64,000 bases of DNA, taken from positions 186,001 through 250,000 of the forward strand of contig NZ_JAHWDQ010000002.1 in assembly GCF_019312595.1 (NCBI RefSeq). The letters are read 5' to 3'. The stretch is from Zhongshania aquimaris. GTDB lineage: Bacteria; Pseudomonadota; Gammaproteobacteria; Pseudomonadales; Spongiibacteraceae. Position numbers and translations under genes: made by a program. The notes below the pieces were generated by a model, which searched no databases, was not told the DNA's origin, and was given only the letters and a program-made list of their open reading frames with translations. Every line of letters starts with the position of its first letter. Within the stretch, counting starts at the first letter, position 1. Below are positions 40,248-49,096 of this stretch, one piece after another.

Positions 40248-40964
40248 CTAATATTGATTTAGAACGACGCCCAGCATAGCAATGCTAAATCCGATAACGG
40301 CGCCGAGTGGCGGGCTACGGTGTTTGCGTATCGGTATTTGCGGGGCAATATCTTGAAATATGAGATAGAGAATGCCACCACTAGCGATCAGCATGATACC
40401 ACCTAATATTTCGTGTTGATCTCCAAGTACGCTGAAGCCCGCCACGCCAAATAGTGGCCCCAGGGGAAGCAGTGCCAGCATCATAAGTAGTACTTTCTTG
40501 GAAGAGTGCCCTGCGTCAGTAAGCTCTTTATAGGCATTAAAGCCTTCGGGCAAATTTTGCAGGCCAATGAGCACGGCTAGCAGCACGGTACTGTCTGCAC
40601 CGCTCGCGGCGATACCACCGAGTGCCAGTGATTCGGGCACATAATCTAGCAGCATTCCGGTAAGTTGTGGTGCCGAGCGACGATGAATATCCAAGTATTT
40701 TTCCAAGTAATAGAAAAATACCCCGCCACTAAGCATAAGTACAATCGCCCACGGTGAATGATTGAGATGTTTCAGGGCATCGGGTACTAAAACAATGGCG
40801 ACGGCGCCGAGTAAAATACCAGCGCCTAAGGCAATAACGCTATGACGAAATTCTTCATCAAGCCACTTTCGCTGAATGCGAGTTTGGCTAGCAATAAAAC
40901 CGCCGATAGGGATGCAGGCGCCGGCTGCGGCAGTGAGTAGAATAATATTGAGCATGCCGTGCAT
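40248..40964 (-). CDS. ZIP-family metal transporter-like membrane protein
   Basis: 238 residues with about eight membrane helices. The start is set at 40964 because the longer frame would run into the esterase gene. The ZIP pattern is seen in DYVPESLALGG (fourth helix) and GLQNLPEGFNAYKEL (fifth helix). The canonical metal-binding histidines of these helices (HNxPEG type) are replaced by D and Q, so substrate or activity may differ. It follows the esterase gene by 16 bases. Confidence 0.85.
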   Translation of the reverse strand: MHGMLNIILLTAAAGACIPIGGFIASQTRIQRKWLDEEFRHSVIALGAGILLGAVAIVLVPDALKHLNHSPWAIVLMLSGGVFFYYLEKYLDIHRRSAPQLTGMLLDYVPESLALGGIAASGADSTVLLAVLIGLQNLPEGFNAYKELTDAGHSSKKVLLMMLALLPLGPLFGVAGFSVLGDQHEILGGIMLIASGGILYLIFQDIAPQIPIRKHRSPPLGAVIGFSIAMLGVVLNQY

Positions 40965-40980
40965 AGAAGTGTTTGCTACA

Positions 40981-41841
40981 TTAATTTGTACTGGGTAAGT
41001 AGGTGCTGAAACGCGCATCTACACTTCGAATAAAATCTTCTACTTGTCGTGTGTAGTCAGAGTCCGTCCCGAGCTTGCCATTGATATCGCCGTGGGACAA
41101 ATCAAGCCTTATTTGTCGTGCATTGACACCAAGTTCCTGGGCCTTTTTGGCAAAGGCATTGGTTTGTGTACAGCTATGTTCACGCCGTGTTGAGCAAACC
41201 AACAGTATTGGCTGTACATTTTTGTGAAGATGTTGAATAGCAGAATTTTTGCGCCAATAGTTAGGGTCGTTGCCAAAGGCGCGATCGTATAGCCGAGCAT
41301 GATCTCGGGTCATAAGGAGATTGATATCTAGTGCGGCGCTGTCTAATAGAATGGCCGCTTGAATGCTAGTCAGAGTTCGTGTGTCTGTAAGTGTGGGGTC
41401 CGTCATCACTAGAGAAACTAAGTGCGCGCCGGCGGAGTGGCCCATGACGATGATTTTTGAGCTGTCGGCGTGCCAGTCGCTAGCGTGTGCTTGCACGTAT
41501 TCTATGGCTTTCGCGACATCTCCTGCCTGCTGGTAGGGATCGGTTTTTGGTAACATTCGATAATTGATAGAGATGAATACCCAGCCACGTTGTCGCCAGC
41601 GCTCGACTTTTGCCTTTACTACCTGTTGATTTTGCTTGTCCCCAATGCGCCAAGCGCCACCGTGAACCATAAACATGATGGGGCTATTTGCTGTGTTGTC
41701 GGGCAGGTAGACATCGAGTTTCTGTTTTTTGGCGTCGCCGTAGGAAATGTCTTTAAGAGTCTCGGCGTGTGCCGTCGTTCCCGCACAAAGAGTCAAGAAA
41801 AATAAAGGAAAAATAAAGGACGCCAGTGATAAATTTTTCAT
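40981..41841 (-). CDS. exported alpha/beta hydrolase (esterase/lipase-like)
   Basis: 286 residues. Signal peptide about 1-25, ending TTAHAE. The oxyanion-hole motif HGGAW and nucleophile elbow GHSAGAH (serine near residue 146) place it in the BD-FAE/hormone-sensitive-lipase-like group of esterases; the late SHGDINGK supplies the likely catalytic histidine. It should act in the periplasm or outside on an ester substrate, unknown. Directly upstream of the ZIP-like gene. Confidence 0.9.
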   Translation of the reverse strand: MKNLSLASFIFPLFFLTLCAGTTAHAETLKDISYGDAKKQKLDVYLPDNTANSPIMFMVHGGAWRIGDKQNQQVVKAKVERWRQRGWVFISINYRMLPKTDPYQQAGDVAKAIEYVQAHASDWHADSSKIIVMGHSAGAHLVSLVMTDPTLTDTRTLTSIQAAILLDSAALDINLLMTRDHARLYDRAFGNDPNYWRKNSAIQHLHKNVQPILLVCSTRREHSCTQTNAFAKKAQELGVNARQIRLDLSHGDINGKLGTDSDYTRQVEDFIRSVDARFSTYLPSTN

Positions 41842-41864
41842 TCGCCCTTCCCTATTGCCTAGGG

Positions 41865-42290
41865 CTACGGTTTGACGTTGGGTAGATCACAGGTGGTGCG
41901 GTTAGCCCATAGTGATTCTAATATCGCACTTCGCGTAATTAGGCCGATCAGTTTGCCTTCGTTAGCTACCGGGTAGGACTTGGGTTTGTTTTTCCCCATT
42001 TTTTGGGCGAGATCGATAATAGACGAGTCAGCTTCTACCGATAATACTTCCCGGCTCATCACATCATCAACAATCGGAGCGCCTTCACAGTGGTAGCTGC
42101 TGACCAGCACGGAGTGGATACAGTCTTGTTCTGACACAAACCCCACTAATTCATGTTGCTCGTTGATAACTGGGAGGCCGAATACGCCATGCTTTAGCAA
42201 TGTTTCAACCACTTCGCCAAGGTCACAGCCTTGTTTCACGAAGGGTGATGGTGAGGTCATCACGTCCCGTACCAGCATTGATGTAGTCAT
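41865..42290 (-). CDS. tandem CBS-domain protein
   Basis: 141 residues made of two CBS domains (about 7-65 and 75-130: RDVMTSPSPFVKQGCDLGEV, GLPVINEQHELVGFVSEQD, then SREVLSVEADSSI and GLITRSAILESLW). CBS pairs bind adenine nucleotides and regulate partner proteins. No effector domain is fused and no obvious partner is adjacent. Role unknown. Confidence 0.92.
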   Translation of the reverse strand: MTTSMLVRDVMTSPSPFVKQGCDLGEVVETLLKHGVFGLPVINEQHELVGFVSEQDCIHSVLVSSYHCEGAPIVDDVMSREVLSVEADSSIIDLAQKMGKNKPKSYPVANEGKLIGLITRSAILESLWANRTTCDLPNVKP

Positions 42291-42485
42291 AAATTACTCC
42301 GCTAGAGCTGTATTCTTACTATATCGCGCTTGAGTCGATAGCGTAAATATGATGTTACCGGCTACCAATAATGGTTTTGGCTATCGAAAATGCGTGTTCG
42401 GTGACTTACTGCTATTACTGAGTTTAACCCAATTTTGTTGTTAAGTGGATTTGCCGCGGCACTGCTTATTGCGATGATGAGTGTT

Positions 42486-42510
42486 TTGGGTAGCCAGATT
42501 GGCTACCCAA
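42486..42510. terminator. hairpin after the pirin gene
   Basis: TTGGGTAGCCA (42486-42496) and TGGCTACCCAA (42500-42510) form a perfect 11-bp stem with a 3-base loop, three bases past the pirin stop. The T-run expected on the pirin strand is absent (A-rich instead), so efficiency is uncertain. The remainder of the 42291-42513 gap shows nothing else. Confidence 0.5.
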
Positions 42511-42513
42511 TTA

Positions 42514-43377
42514 TCAAGCCGTGGTAAGTACACCGTCGCGGTAGTCTCGCATTGCCTGCTCAATTTCGTCGCGGGTATTCATCACAAAGGGGCCGTATTG
42601 CACCACGGCTTCGCCTATTGCTTTCCCGGCCAGAATTAATAGCTTGGCTCCGTCAGTGGTGCTTAGTGTTAGTGATTCGCCGTTGCTGAGTATTGCCGCA
42701 GCGTTATTCCTAAGCTGTTGGTCGCCAATCTCTGCAATCCCCTCATAAATATATACCAGTGCATTATGTTCGGGCTTTAACGTGACAGTCGCGTTTTCGC
42801 CCGCGCCAATGCGCAAGTCGATATAGACAGGGTCAGTACTCAGCCTTTGCCCATCTAAGCCATTGATATACCCGGTCGCCGCTGCGCCGTTTATTTGAGA
42901 GCGACCCGCTATGAGCACGGCCTCACTATGTTGGCTTAGCGCTAAATGGGGGATGTGCTCTGCCGAAATATCTCGGTAGCTCGCGGCTTGCATTTTCTCG
43001 TTGGCGGGTAGGTTGATCCACAGCTGAAAGCCGCGCATGCGCCCCGCTTCCTGTTGTGGCATTTCGGAATGGATAACGCCGCGTCCAGCAGTCATCCACT
43101 GCACACTGCCGTCCTTGAGGTGCCCTTTGTTGCCCAGATGGTCTTCGTGAAGCATATGACCTTCAAGCATATAGGTGACTGTTTCAAAGCCGCGGTGCGG
43201 ATGCGAGGGAAATCCCGCCAGATAATCCGCCGGCTCGTCGGAAAAAAACTCATCGAGCATCAAAAACGGGTCATGACGAGCGCTATTGGACTGCCCGAGA
43301 CTGCGTTTGAGTTTAACGCCCGCGCCATCAGAAGTGGCTAGCGCCGAGATTATCTGTGTCACTGTGCGAGTCGTCAT
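42514..43377 (-). CDS. pirin family protein
   Basis: 287 residues, bicupin. The metal ligands are intact: HPHRGFETVTYMLEG and VIHSEMP. Bacterial pirins include quercetinases and redox-sensing regulators. It lies 30 bases after azoR in the same direction, so the two probably form an operon controlled by the divergent LysR-type gene. Confidence 0.93.
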   Translation of the reverse strand: MTTRTVTQIISALATSDGAGVKLKRSLGQSNSARHDPFLMLDEFFSDEPADYLAGFPSHPHRGFETVTYMLEGHMLHEDHLGNKGHLKDGSVQWMTAGRGVIHSEMPQQEAGRMRGFQLWINLPANEKMQAASYRDISAEHIPHLALSQHSEAVLIAGRSQINGAAATGYINGLDGQRLSTDPVYIDLRIGAGENATVTLKPEHNALVYIYEGIAEIGDQQLRNNAAAILSNGESLTLSTTDGAKLLILAGKAIGEAVVQYGPFVMNTRDEIEQAMRDYRDGVLTTA

Positions 43378-43407
43378 GAGGCCTTCTCCTTCGAGCTCTT
43401 GTTAAGC

Positions 43408-44010
43408 TTAGGCTGCTTTTTCAAGTAATTGCGTGCGGGCATCGGCAAGCGCTTTGTCTGCTATATCGGGTCCCATATTCAGACCTTCGGCGTAAACAAA
43501 TTCAATATCGCTGATCCCCATTAAGCCTAATATGTGGCGCAAATAAGGGGTTTGGGTGTCCATCGGGGTCTCAAGGTACTTGCCGCCGCGGGCGGCGAAA
43601 ACGTAAACCTTTTTATTGCTAAGCAAGCCTTCCGGGCCGTTCGCGGTATAGCGGAAGGTTTCCCCAGCGCGGGCGACGTGGTCTATATAAGCCTTGAATG
43701 TCGATGGCACGCCTAAGTTATAAAGCGGAATACCAAGCACAATAATATCGGCGTCGCGCAATTCATTTATTAGCACATCCGATTCCGCCACGATAAGTTT
43801 TTGCTCTTCTGTTCTTTGTTCGGCGGGCGTGACAAAAGCGGTGAATCGCTTGCCGTCCAAGTGCGGGATTGGGTTTGCATGTAAGTCGCGAGACATCAGA
43901 GCGGAATCATCGAGCTTGCTTCGCAAGGCCTGAATAAATTGATTTGCCATCTGGCTGGATTTACCGTCTTCGCCAAATAAACTGCTATTAATGTGAAGGA
44001 TATTCGTCAT
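43408..44010 (-). CDS. azoR: FMN-dependent NADH-azoreductase
   Basis: 200 residues, flavodoxin-like fold of the AzoR/NQO family. Start TNILHINSSLFGEDGKSSQ, flavin-binding segment VLGIPLYNLGVPSTFKAYID, and VYVFAARGGKYLETPMD. It reduces quinones and azo compounds with NADH. Divergent from the LysR gene, which probably regulates it; operon with pirin. Confidence 0.94.
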   Translation of the reverse strand: MTNILHINSSLFGEDGKSSQMANQFIQALRSKLDDSALMSRDLHANPIPHLDGKRFTAFVTPAEQRTEEQKLIVAESDVLINELRDADIIVLGIPLYNLGVPSTFKAYIDHVARAGETFRYTANGPEGLLSNKKVYVFAARGGKYLETPMDTQTPYLRHILGLMGISDIEFVYAEGLNMGPDIADKALADARTQLLEKAA

Positions 44011-44120
44011 GGTGTGCTCCTTAAAATAAATGTTGGCTTGTCACTGCCGATGACCTATTAAACTATTGATAAATTTGTTTAAAAAGCGCAATTTATTGAC
44101 ATTAATGATCAGGAAAGTTG
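44011..44120. promoter_or_regulatory. divergent azoR / LysR control region
   Basis: The 110-base gap between divergent azoR and the LysR-type gene is very AT-rich (AACTATTGATAAATTTGTTT and neighbours) and should hold both promoters and the LysR operator. No single T-N11-A box stands out clearly. Confidence 0.4.
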
Positions 44121-45023
44121 ATGTTTATGGCGGGGCCCAGGACTAATTTAGAGCAGTGGTACTGTTTTTTGGCAGTTGTGGACGAGGGCAGCTATGCCCG
44201 CGCGGCGGAGGTATTGCACAAAAGCCAGTCAGCCGTGACCTATACCATTCAAAAGATGGAAGAGCAGCTTGGTGTAAAGGTGTTCGAAATCCAGGGTAGA
44301 AAGTCGCAGCTGACCGAGGTGGGGCAAATGTTGTACCGCCGAGGCCGCGCGTTGATAGATGAAGCTTTGCGTTTGGAAAAATCGGCTAAGTCAGTCGCAG
44401 CGGGCTGGGAGCCGCAATTGCGAATTGTTTGCGACACTCTGTTTCCTAGTCACACGATGTTAGATTGTTTGGCTGATCTGAGTGAACGCTGCCCAGATAC
44501 GCGCATTGAATGTGTTGAAACAGTCTTAAGCGGCGCGGAAGAAGCCCTCCTTGAGCGACGCTGCGATGTGGCGATTACGGGTATTGTGCCGCCGGGATTT
44601 TTGGGAGATCACATTCTTAGAGTGAAGTTTATTGCGGTCGCACACCGAGACCATGCCCTTCATAAATTAGATCGTCAGTTAGATTATCGGGATTTACGGC
44701 CGTTTCGACAGGTGGTGGTTCGAGATTCCGGCGTGCGTCGGCAGCGCGATGCGGGGTGGTTGGAGGCCGCGCAGCGCTTAACTGTTAGTCGTATGGAGCT
44801 GTCTATAAGTGCAGTCGCGCGCGGATTAGGTTTTGCGTGGCTACCGGAAATAGCGATGGAAAAAGAATTAGAGAGTGGCGAAATTATGCCCTTGCCCATG
44901 ATTGAAGGTGGCGAGCGCTATGCCGATTTATTTTTGATTTTACCGAATCGAGACCTAGCTGGCGCCGCGGCTTTGCGCTGTGAAGCATTGATAAAAGCGG
45001 CTACCGAAAATTTAGTTTGTTAA
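44121..45023 (+). CDS. LysR-family transcriptional regulator
   Basis: 300 residues from ATG at 44121, six bases after an AGGAAAG site; TTG at 44118 is not needed. Winged helix at the N-terminus (LEQWYCFLAVVDEGSYARAA then SQSAVTYTIQKMEEQLGVKV) and a periplasmic-binding-protein-like effector domain (about 90-295). By its position it should control azoR-pirin in response to a quinone or electrophile; the inducer is inferred. Confidence 0.94.
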   Translation: MFMAGPRTNLEQWYCFLAVVDEGSYARAAEVLHKSQSAVTYTIQKMEEQLGVKVFEIQGRKSQLTEVGQMLYRRGRALIDEALRLEKSAKSVAAGWEPQLRIVCDTLFPSHTMLDCLADLSERCPDTRIECVETVLSGAEEALLERRCDVAITGIVPPGFLGDHILRVKFIAVAHRDHALHKLDRQLDYRDLRPFRQVVVRDSGVRRQRDAGWLEAAQRLTVSRMELSISAVARGLGFAWLPEIAMEKELESGEIMPLPMIEGGERYADLFLILPNRDLAGAAALRCEALIKAATENLVC

Positions 45024-45089
45024 TTATGAGCGTGGGCAAAATAAGTTAGGGCCGGCTTTGGCCGTATATTGAGTTGATGGAGTTTTAAA

Positions 45090-45647
45090 ATGGGGCGTCA
45101 ACAACAGTTTGAATTGATGGGCCGATATAACCGAGATATGAACCAGCGTCTTTACGCGGCAGCGGCGACCATGGATGAGGATCAGTTAGCCAGCAATGTC
45201 GGTGCTTTTTTTCACTCAATTATAGGCACCTTAAATCACCTCTACGTGGCAGATGTCATGTGGTTGCAGCGCTTTGCAGTGCATCACTTTTCCGCTGCGA
45301 ATCACCTTGCAGATGTGGCAGCCATGGCGCGTCCTACCGCCTTGAATCAAGTATTGCATGAAGATTTTGAAGAGTTGTTTCGCGTTCGACGAGCGCTTGA
45401 TACAACGATATGTGCGTGGACAGAGAATTTACAAGAAGTGAGTTTTGATCGCCCGCTAACTTATAAAAACAGCAAAGGCCACGATTTCTGCAAGCCGTTT
45501 GGATTGGTGTTACAGCATTTCTTTAATCATCAGGCGCATCATCGCGGTCAGGTAACCACCCTGCTGAGTCAGCAGGGTGTGGATGTAGGCGTAACTGATT
45601 TACTGCTTTGGATCGAGGAGTTGCCGTTTGAATCGGCTGAAAAGTAG
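45090..45647 (+). CDS. DinB family protein
   Basis: 185 residues, four-helix bundle of the DinB superfamily with the three metal-ligand histidines (GTLNHLYVADVMW and FFNHQAHHRGQ). Members are often thiol-dependent transferases or damage-inducible proteins; the function here is unknown. A GGAG site precedes the ATG. No LexA box is seen upstream despite the family name. Confidence 0.9.
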   Translation: MGRQQQFELMGRYNRDMNQRLYAAAATMDEDQLASNVGAFFHSIIGTLNHLYVADVMWLQRFAVHHFSAANHLADVAAMARPTALNQVLHEDFEELFRVRRALDTTICAWTENLQEVSFDRPLTYKNSKGHDFCKPFGLVLQHFFNHQAHHRGQVTTLLSQQGVDVGVTDLLLWIEELPFESAEK

Positions 45648-45648
45648 A

Positions 45649-45978
45649 TTAGTTGGCGGCGAAGGTGGAGCGGACGTCGTTTTGCTTGTAGAACACGACA
45701 AGCTCGTTATATGCGTTCGTGACTCTTTCCATGCGATTGATTGCCGCGTTGTAGCTGACAGGCGAAACCTTTTTGCCGCAGGCTTCTAATCTTTGGTCCG
45801 CATCCTCAATGTAATTGCGGACTTCTTTTTCAAGTTTCACAACTTGCGCAAACGTCGTTTCTTGTAATCTGGGAATCTCAGGTGCGCGATAAACCGCGCG
45901 CGCCGCACAGTCGGCAAAAACGCCATTACTGATAACACTCAGTAACAATAGGGCCAGTATATTGGCGGTGTTTCTCAT
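45649..45978 (-). CDS. small exported protein of unknown function
   Basis: 109 residues. Signal peptide about 1-22, ending GVFADC. The mature part has a conserved-looking pair of cysteines (ADCAARAVYRAP and LEACGKKV), probably a disulfide, and long helical stretches. No family is recognised. It ends one base after the DinB gene on the opposite strand, so the two convergent genes share no room for a terminator. Confidence 0.75.
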   Translation of the reverse strand: MRNTANILALLLLSVISNGVFADCAARAVYRAPEIPRLQETTFAQVVKLEKEVRNYIEDADQRLEACGKKVSPVSYNAAINRMERVTNAYNELVVFYKQNDVRSTFAAN

Positions 45979-46129
45979 TGGTCATACCTCTAAATAAAAA
46001 ATGACGCAAAATGGTTTCAAGAAGTTGGGCAGGAGGGGGTGATACCTATATGCACAAATATTGTTACGCAGGCTTGCGGATTAATCAACCGCTAACGGCT
46101 GTCTTGCGTTGAGTGACATTGTTTTTGTG

Positions 46130-47467
46130 TTACGAATGGTAGCGAGCTTCGGATTTCCGCGCGGGTAGATTTTTTAACACACTTTGCTTAAATAGCGTGG
46201 CTAAACTTATACCGCGGGCCAAATTAAATACACTGAACGTTAACCAGAGCCCGTGGTTGTCCCAGTGTCGCGTGGCAGCCCAGAGCGGCAGGTATACGGC
46301 ACATACGCAAAATATCATGCACCATTGCATGGCCCTGGTTTTTAGCGCCCCAATGTAAATACCATCGAGCAGGTAGCTGGGCGCGCAAAGCAGCGGAAGC
46401 CAAACGAGCCAGAAATAATACTCATTAAGCAGCCCGTTCACGGCTGGCAAATCAGTCATTCCGGTAATGATCAGGGGTTTAAGTAGGAATAAAAGTGCGC
46501 TCACGGCGATGGCTGTTATCGCGCAATAATTAGTACAGGCGCGGCATACAGCCATCAGGATGTTGGGATCTCGACGCTTGTAGGCTTCCCCCACAAGTGC
46601 CTCAGCAGCATGGGCAAAACCATCTAAGCCATATGCACTAATCATCATAAGCTGCAGTAGTATGGCGTTAGCGGCGAGCTCGTTTTGACCAAGAGCAGCG
46701 CTTTGGGCGGTAAAGAAAGCAATGCTAAATAGCAGTGCAGCAGTGCGAATAAAAAGCTGTAAATTGCTACTAAAAAGCGCCTTAAGACTGGGCCCGTATG
46801 ACCAAGTTTGCTGTATGCCAAGTCTTAGCATTCGCGCTAGCGGCATCCGAACTGACCATAGTGCTAGACAAAAGCCGCAATATTCACTGATAGCACTGGC
46901 CGCCGCTGCGCCGTCGCTTTGGTAGCCCCATTTGATAATAAATAGGTAATCTAGGCCGATATTAAGGATGTTGCTTGTCACTGCTATGGCCAGAGGCCAG
47001 CGAGTTTGTTGTTGACCTATGAGCCAGCCTACCACCACATAGGTGCCGAGAACGGCGGGGGCGCTGTATAGGCGAATTGATAAGTAGCTTTGGGCTAAGG
47101 GATGCAGCACTTCGTCGGCATTCATTATTGACAAGCCGATATGCCCGAGTAAATTCCCGCCGAGAAGTATAAGCGCGGCAATGGCCCAGCTAAAGGCGAG
47201 CGCTTTTATAAGTAAGCCGGCGCCCTCCTTGTCGTTATGCGCTTGGGCACTAGCGCCGGTAGTGCCCATTCTTAAAAAGCCGAACCCCCAATATATGAAG
47301 GCGAGCAGGCTGGTGCTTATCGCAACGGCACTTAGGTAGCGACTATCGCTGAGATGGCCGAGGATGGCGGTATCGACGATGCCAAGAAGTGGCACAGATA
47401 AATTTGCAAGGATCATTGGCCCGGCTAGGGCGCGAATGCGTAGCTTGATAGGTCTCGCAGTGGTCAT
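46130..47467 (-). CDS. MATE-family efflux transporter (DinF-like)
   Basis: 445 residues from ATG at 47467; a GTG at 47497 gives ten more residues with no better ribosome site. Twelve membrane helices; the MATE pattern is seen at PMILANLSVPLLGIVDTAIL and GFGFLRMGTTGASAQAHN. DinF-type exporters use Na+ or H+ to expel cationic or organic compounds. Substrate unknown. Single gene, divergent from the oxidase cluster. Confidence 0.93.
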   Translation of the reverse strand: MTTARPIKLRIRALAGPMILANLSVPLLGIVDTAILGHLSDSRYLSAVAISTSLLAFIYWGFGFLRMGTTGASAQAHNDKEGAGLLIKALAFSWAIAALILLGGNLLGHIGLSIMNADEVLHPLAQSYLSIRLYSAPAVLGTYVVVGWLIGQQQTRWPLAIAVTSNILNIGLDYLFIIKWGYQSDGAAAASAISEYCGFCLALWSVRMPLARMLRLGIQQTWSYGPSLKALFSSNLQLFIRTAALLFSIAFFTAQSAALGQNELAANAILLQLMMISAYGLDGFAHAAEALVGEAYKRRDPNILMAVCRACTNYCAITAIAVSALLFLLKPLIITGMTDLPAVNGLLNEYYFWLVWLPLLCAPSYLLDGIYIGALKTRAMQWCMIFCVCAVYLPLWAATRHWDNHGLWLTFSVFNLARGISLATLFKQSVLKNLPARKSEARYHS

Positions 47468-47926
47468 GGGTGAAGCATATCGCTCAACTAGGCCCACAGG
47501 TTCACTGTGCGCACAAAACTAGGGCGGAAATAAACTGATCTTGAGATCAGGATTAAATTAGATTTTACCCTATATCTAGTGGTTGCAGCTGAACATTAAC
47601 CCTTTAATTGGTGGGGATAAGCTAAAAGTGATGGGGTTAAGCTGAAAGCTGTAACTTAATCCTTTAATGCAGAGTAGCGCTGGTGCATTTAACGGGTTTA
47701 TAATTGCGGCGTTTTGTCGCACCCAAAGCAGTGTTTACGGGTAAAGTGATGCACAAATTACGAATGAATCTCAATACGGATTTTACGAAATTCGCACTGG
47801 GATTCGTTTGTGTCTGTTTTAAGAGTTCAATTTAACGATTGTGTTCCCCCAGCAGATCAAAAACTTGTCCATCGCCTGTCCAAACCGGCTTAGGGGTCTT
47901 TATTAACTGTACATGGAGACACGGGA
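47468..47926. promoter_or_regulatory. upstream region of the cytochrome oxidase cluster with nested repeats
   Basis: A 459-base gap with no convincing gene. It holds two copies of TTAA(C/T)CCTTTAAT (47596-47608 and 47656-47668) that flank two copies of TGGGG(A/T)TAAGCT(A/G)AAAG (47612-47628 and 47632-47648, 15 of 17 identical, 20 bases apart). A palindrome CTGATCTTGAGATCAG lies at 47535-47550. TATAAT at 47699-47704 is a good -10 for coxB without a clear -35. A 28-codon frame at 47749-47835 is probably not a gene. Confidence 0.5.
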
Positions 47927-49084
47927 ATGTATTTACAAGCGAAACGGCTGCTTAAGCTGGCGCTTAGTCCTGTGCTAATGCTGCTAAGTCTGTTTAGTGC
48001 CGGCGCATGGGCCGAAGCAGGCGAGCGTTGGCAAACCAATATGGCCCCCGGTGTTACCGAGGTTGGTCATCAAATTTACGATTTGCATATGTGGGTTTTC
48101 TACATTTGTGTCGTAACAGGCATAGTGGTTTTTGGCGTGATGTTTTACTCGGTATTTGCCTACCGCAAAGAGCGTCATCAGGAGCCGGCAACTTTTCACG
48201 AAAATACCCGCGTGGAAATTGCTTGGACAATAGTTCCATTTCTGGTTTTGTTGTTTATGGCTGTTCCGGCCACAAAAACACTCATCGAAATCTACGACAC
48301 CGATGACGCTGATCTTGATATTTTGATCACCGGTTACCAGTGGAAGTGGAAATACGAATACATCAACCCGCATGGCGACAATATCAGTTTCTTTTCTAAT
48401 CTGTCGACCGATGGCGCAGAAATTGCGAACACCGAAGCCAAAGGGTCAAACTATTTGCTGGAAGTTGACGAGCCTGTTGTCATTCCCGTAAATAAGAAAG
48501 TGCGCTTTTTGGTGACTGCTAACGACGTATTGCACGCGTGGTGGGTACCTGCACTGGCTGTAAAGCGTGATGCGATTCCTGGTTTCATCAACGAAGCATG
48601 GACTAAAGCGACTGAAACCGGTGTTTACCGCGGGCAGTGTGCGGAGCTATGTGGACGTAACCACGGCTTTATGCCGATTGTGGTTAACGTGGTTGAAGAG
48701 CCTCAGTACCAGGCGTGGTTGGGCGAGAAGCAAGCCGCTGCTGCTGAGATTAAAGAGTTAATGGCGAAAGACTTTTCTTTGGAAGAGCTGGTTGAGCGCG
48801 GTAAGTCAGTTTACGCGAGCAGCTGTTCAGCGTGTCACGGAGCAAATGGTGAAGGCGGTGTTGGTAAAGCCATTGCCGGCAGCCCAATTGCGACCGGCGC
48901 AATGAAAGAGCACACCGATCGCGTTGTGAACGGTGTACCTGGCACAGCTATGCCAGCATTTGGTAGTCAGCTAAATGAGGTGGATCTTGCTGCTGTAATT
49001 ACATATCAGCGCAACGCCTTTGGTAACAACATGGGTGACATGTTGCAGCCAGTTGATATTTACAAATTCAAGAAAGGTCAGTAG
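47927..49084 (+). CDS. coxB: cytochrome c oxidase subunit II with fused cytochrome c domain
   Basis: 385 residues. Signal peptide (about 1-29), two membrane helices (about 50-75 and 95-115), the CuA domain with GQCAELCGRNHGFMP and the preceding HAWWVPAL, then a C-terminal cytochrome c domain with heme motif CSACH (about residue 300) and methionine ligand in GTAMPAFG. The fused heme domain marks a caa3-like subunit II, as in the Pseudomonas aa3 oxidase. Electrons from cytochrome c enter at CuA. First gene of the cluster. Confidence 0.97.
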   Translation: MYLQAKRLLKLALSPVLMLLSLFSAGAWAEAGERWQTNMAPGVTEVGHQIYDLHMWVFYICVVTGIVVFGVMFYSVFAYRKERHQEPATFHENTRVEIAWTIVPFLVLLFMAVPATKTLIEIYDTDDADLDILITGYQWKWKYEYINPHGDNISFFSNLSTDGAEIANTEAKGSNYLLEVDEPVVIPVNKKVRFLVTANDVLHAWWVPALAVKRDAIPGFINEAWTKATETGVYRGQCAELCGRNHGFMPIVVNVVEEPQYQAWLGEKQAAAAEIKELMAKDFSLEELVERGKSVYASSCSACHGANGEGGVGKAIAGSPIATGAMKEHTDRVVNGVPGTAMPAFGSQLNEVDLAAVITYQRNAFGNNMGDMLQPVDIYKFKKGQ

Positions 49085-49096
49085 GGGGATTACACC

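Noticed and set aside
45090-45647. DinB-family gene as a member of the SOS response.
   Set aside because: This is the DinB four-helix family, not DNA polymerase IV, and no LexA operator lies upstream.
47749-47835. A 28-codon frame before coxB with a hydrophobic tail, a possible leader peptide.
   Set aside because: No attenuator structure follows and the ribosome site is weak; it is as likely to occur by chance.
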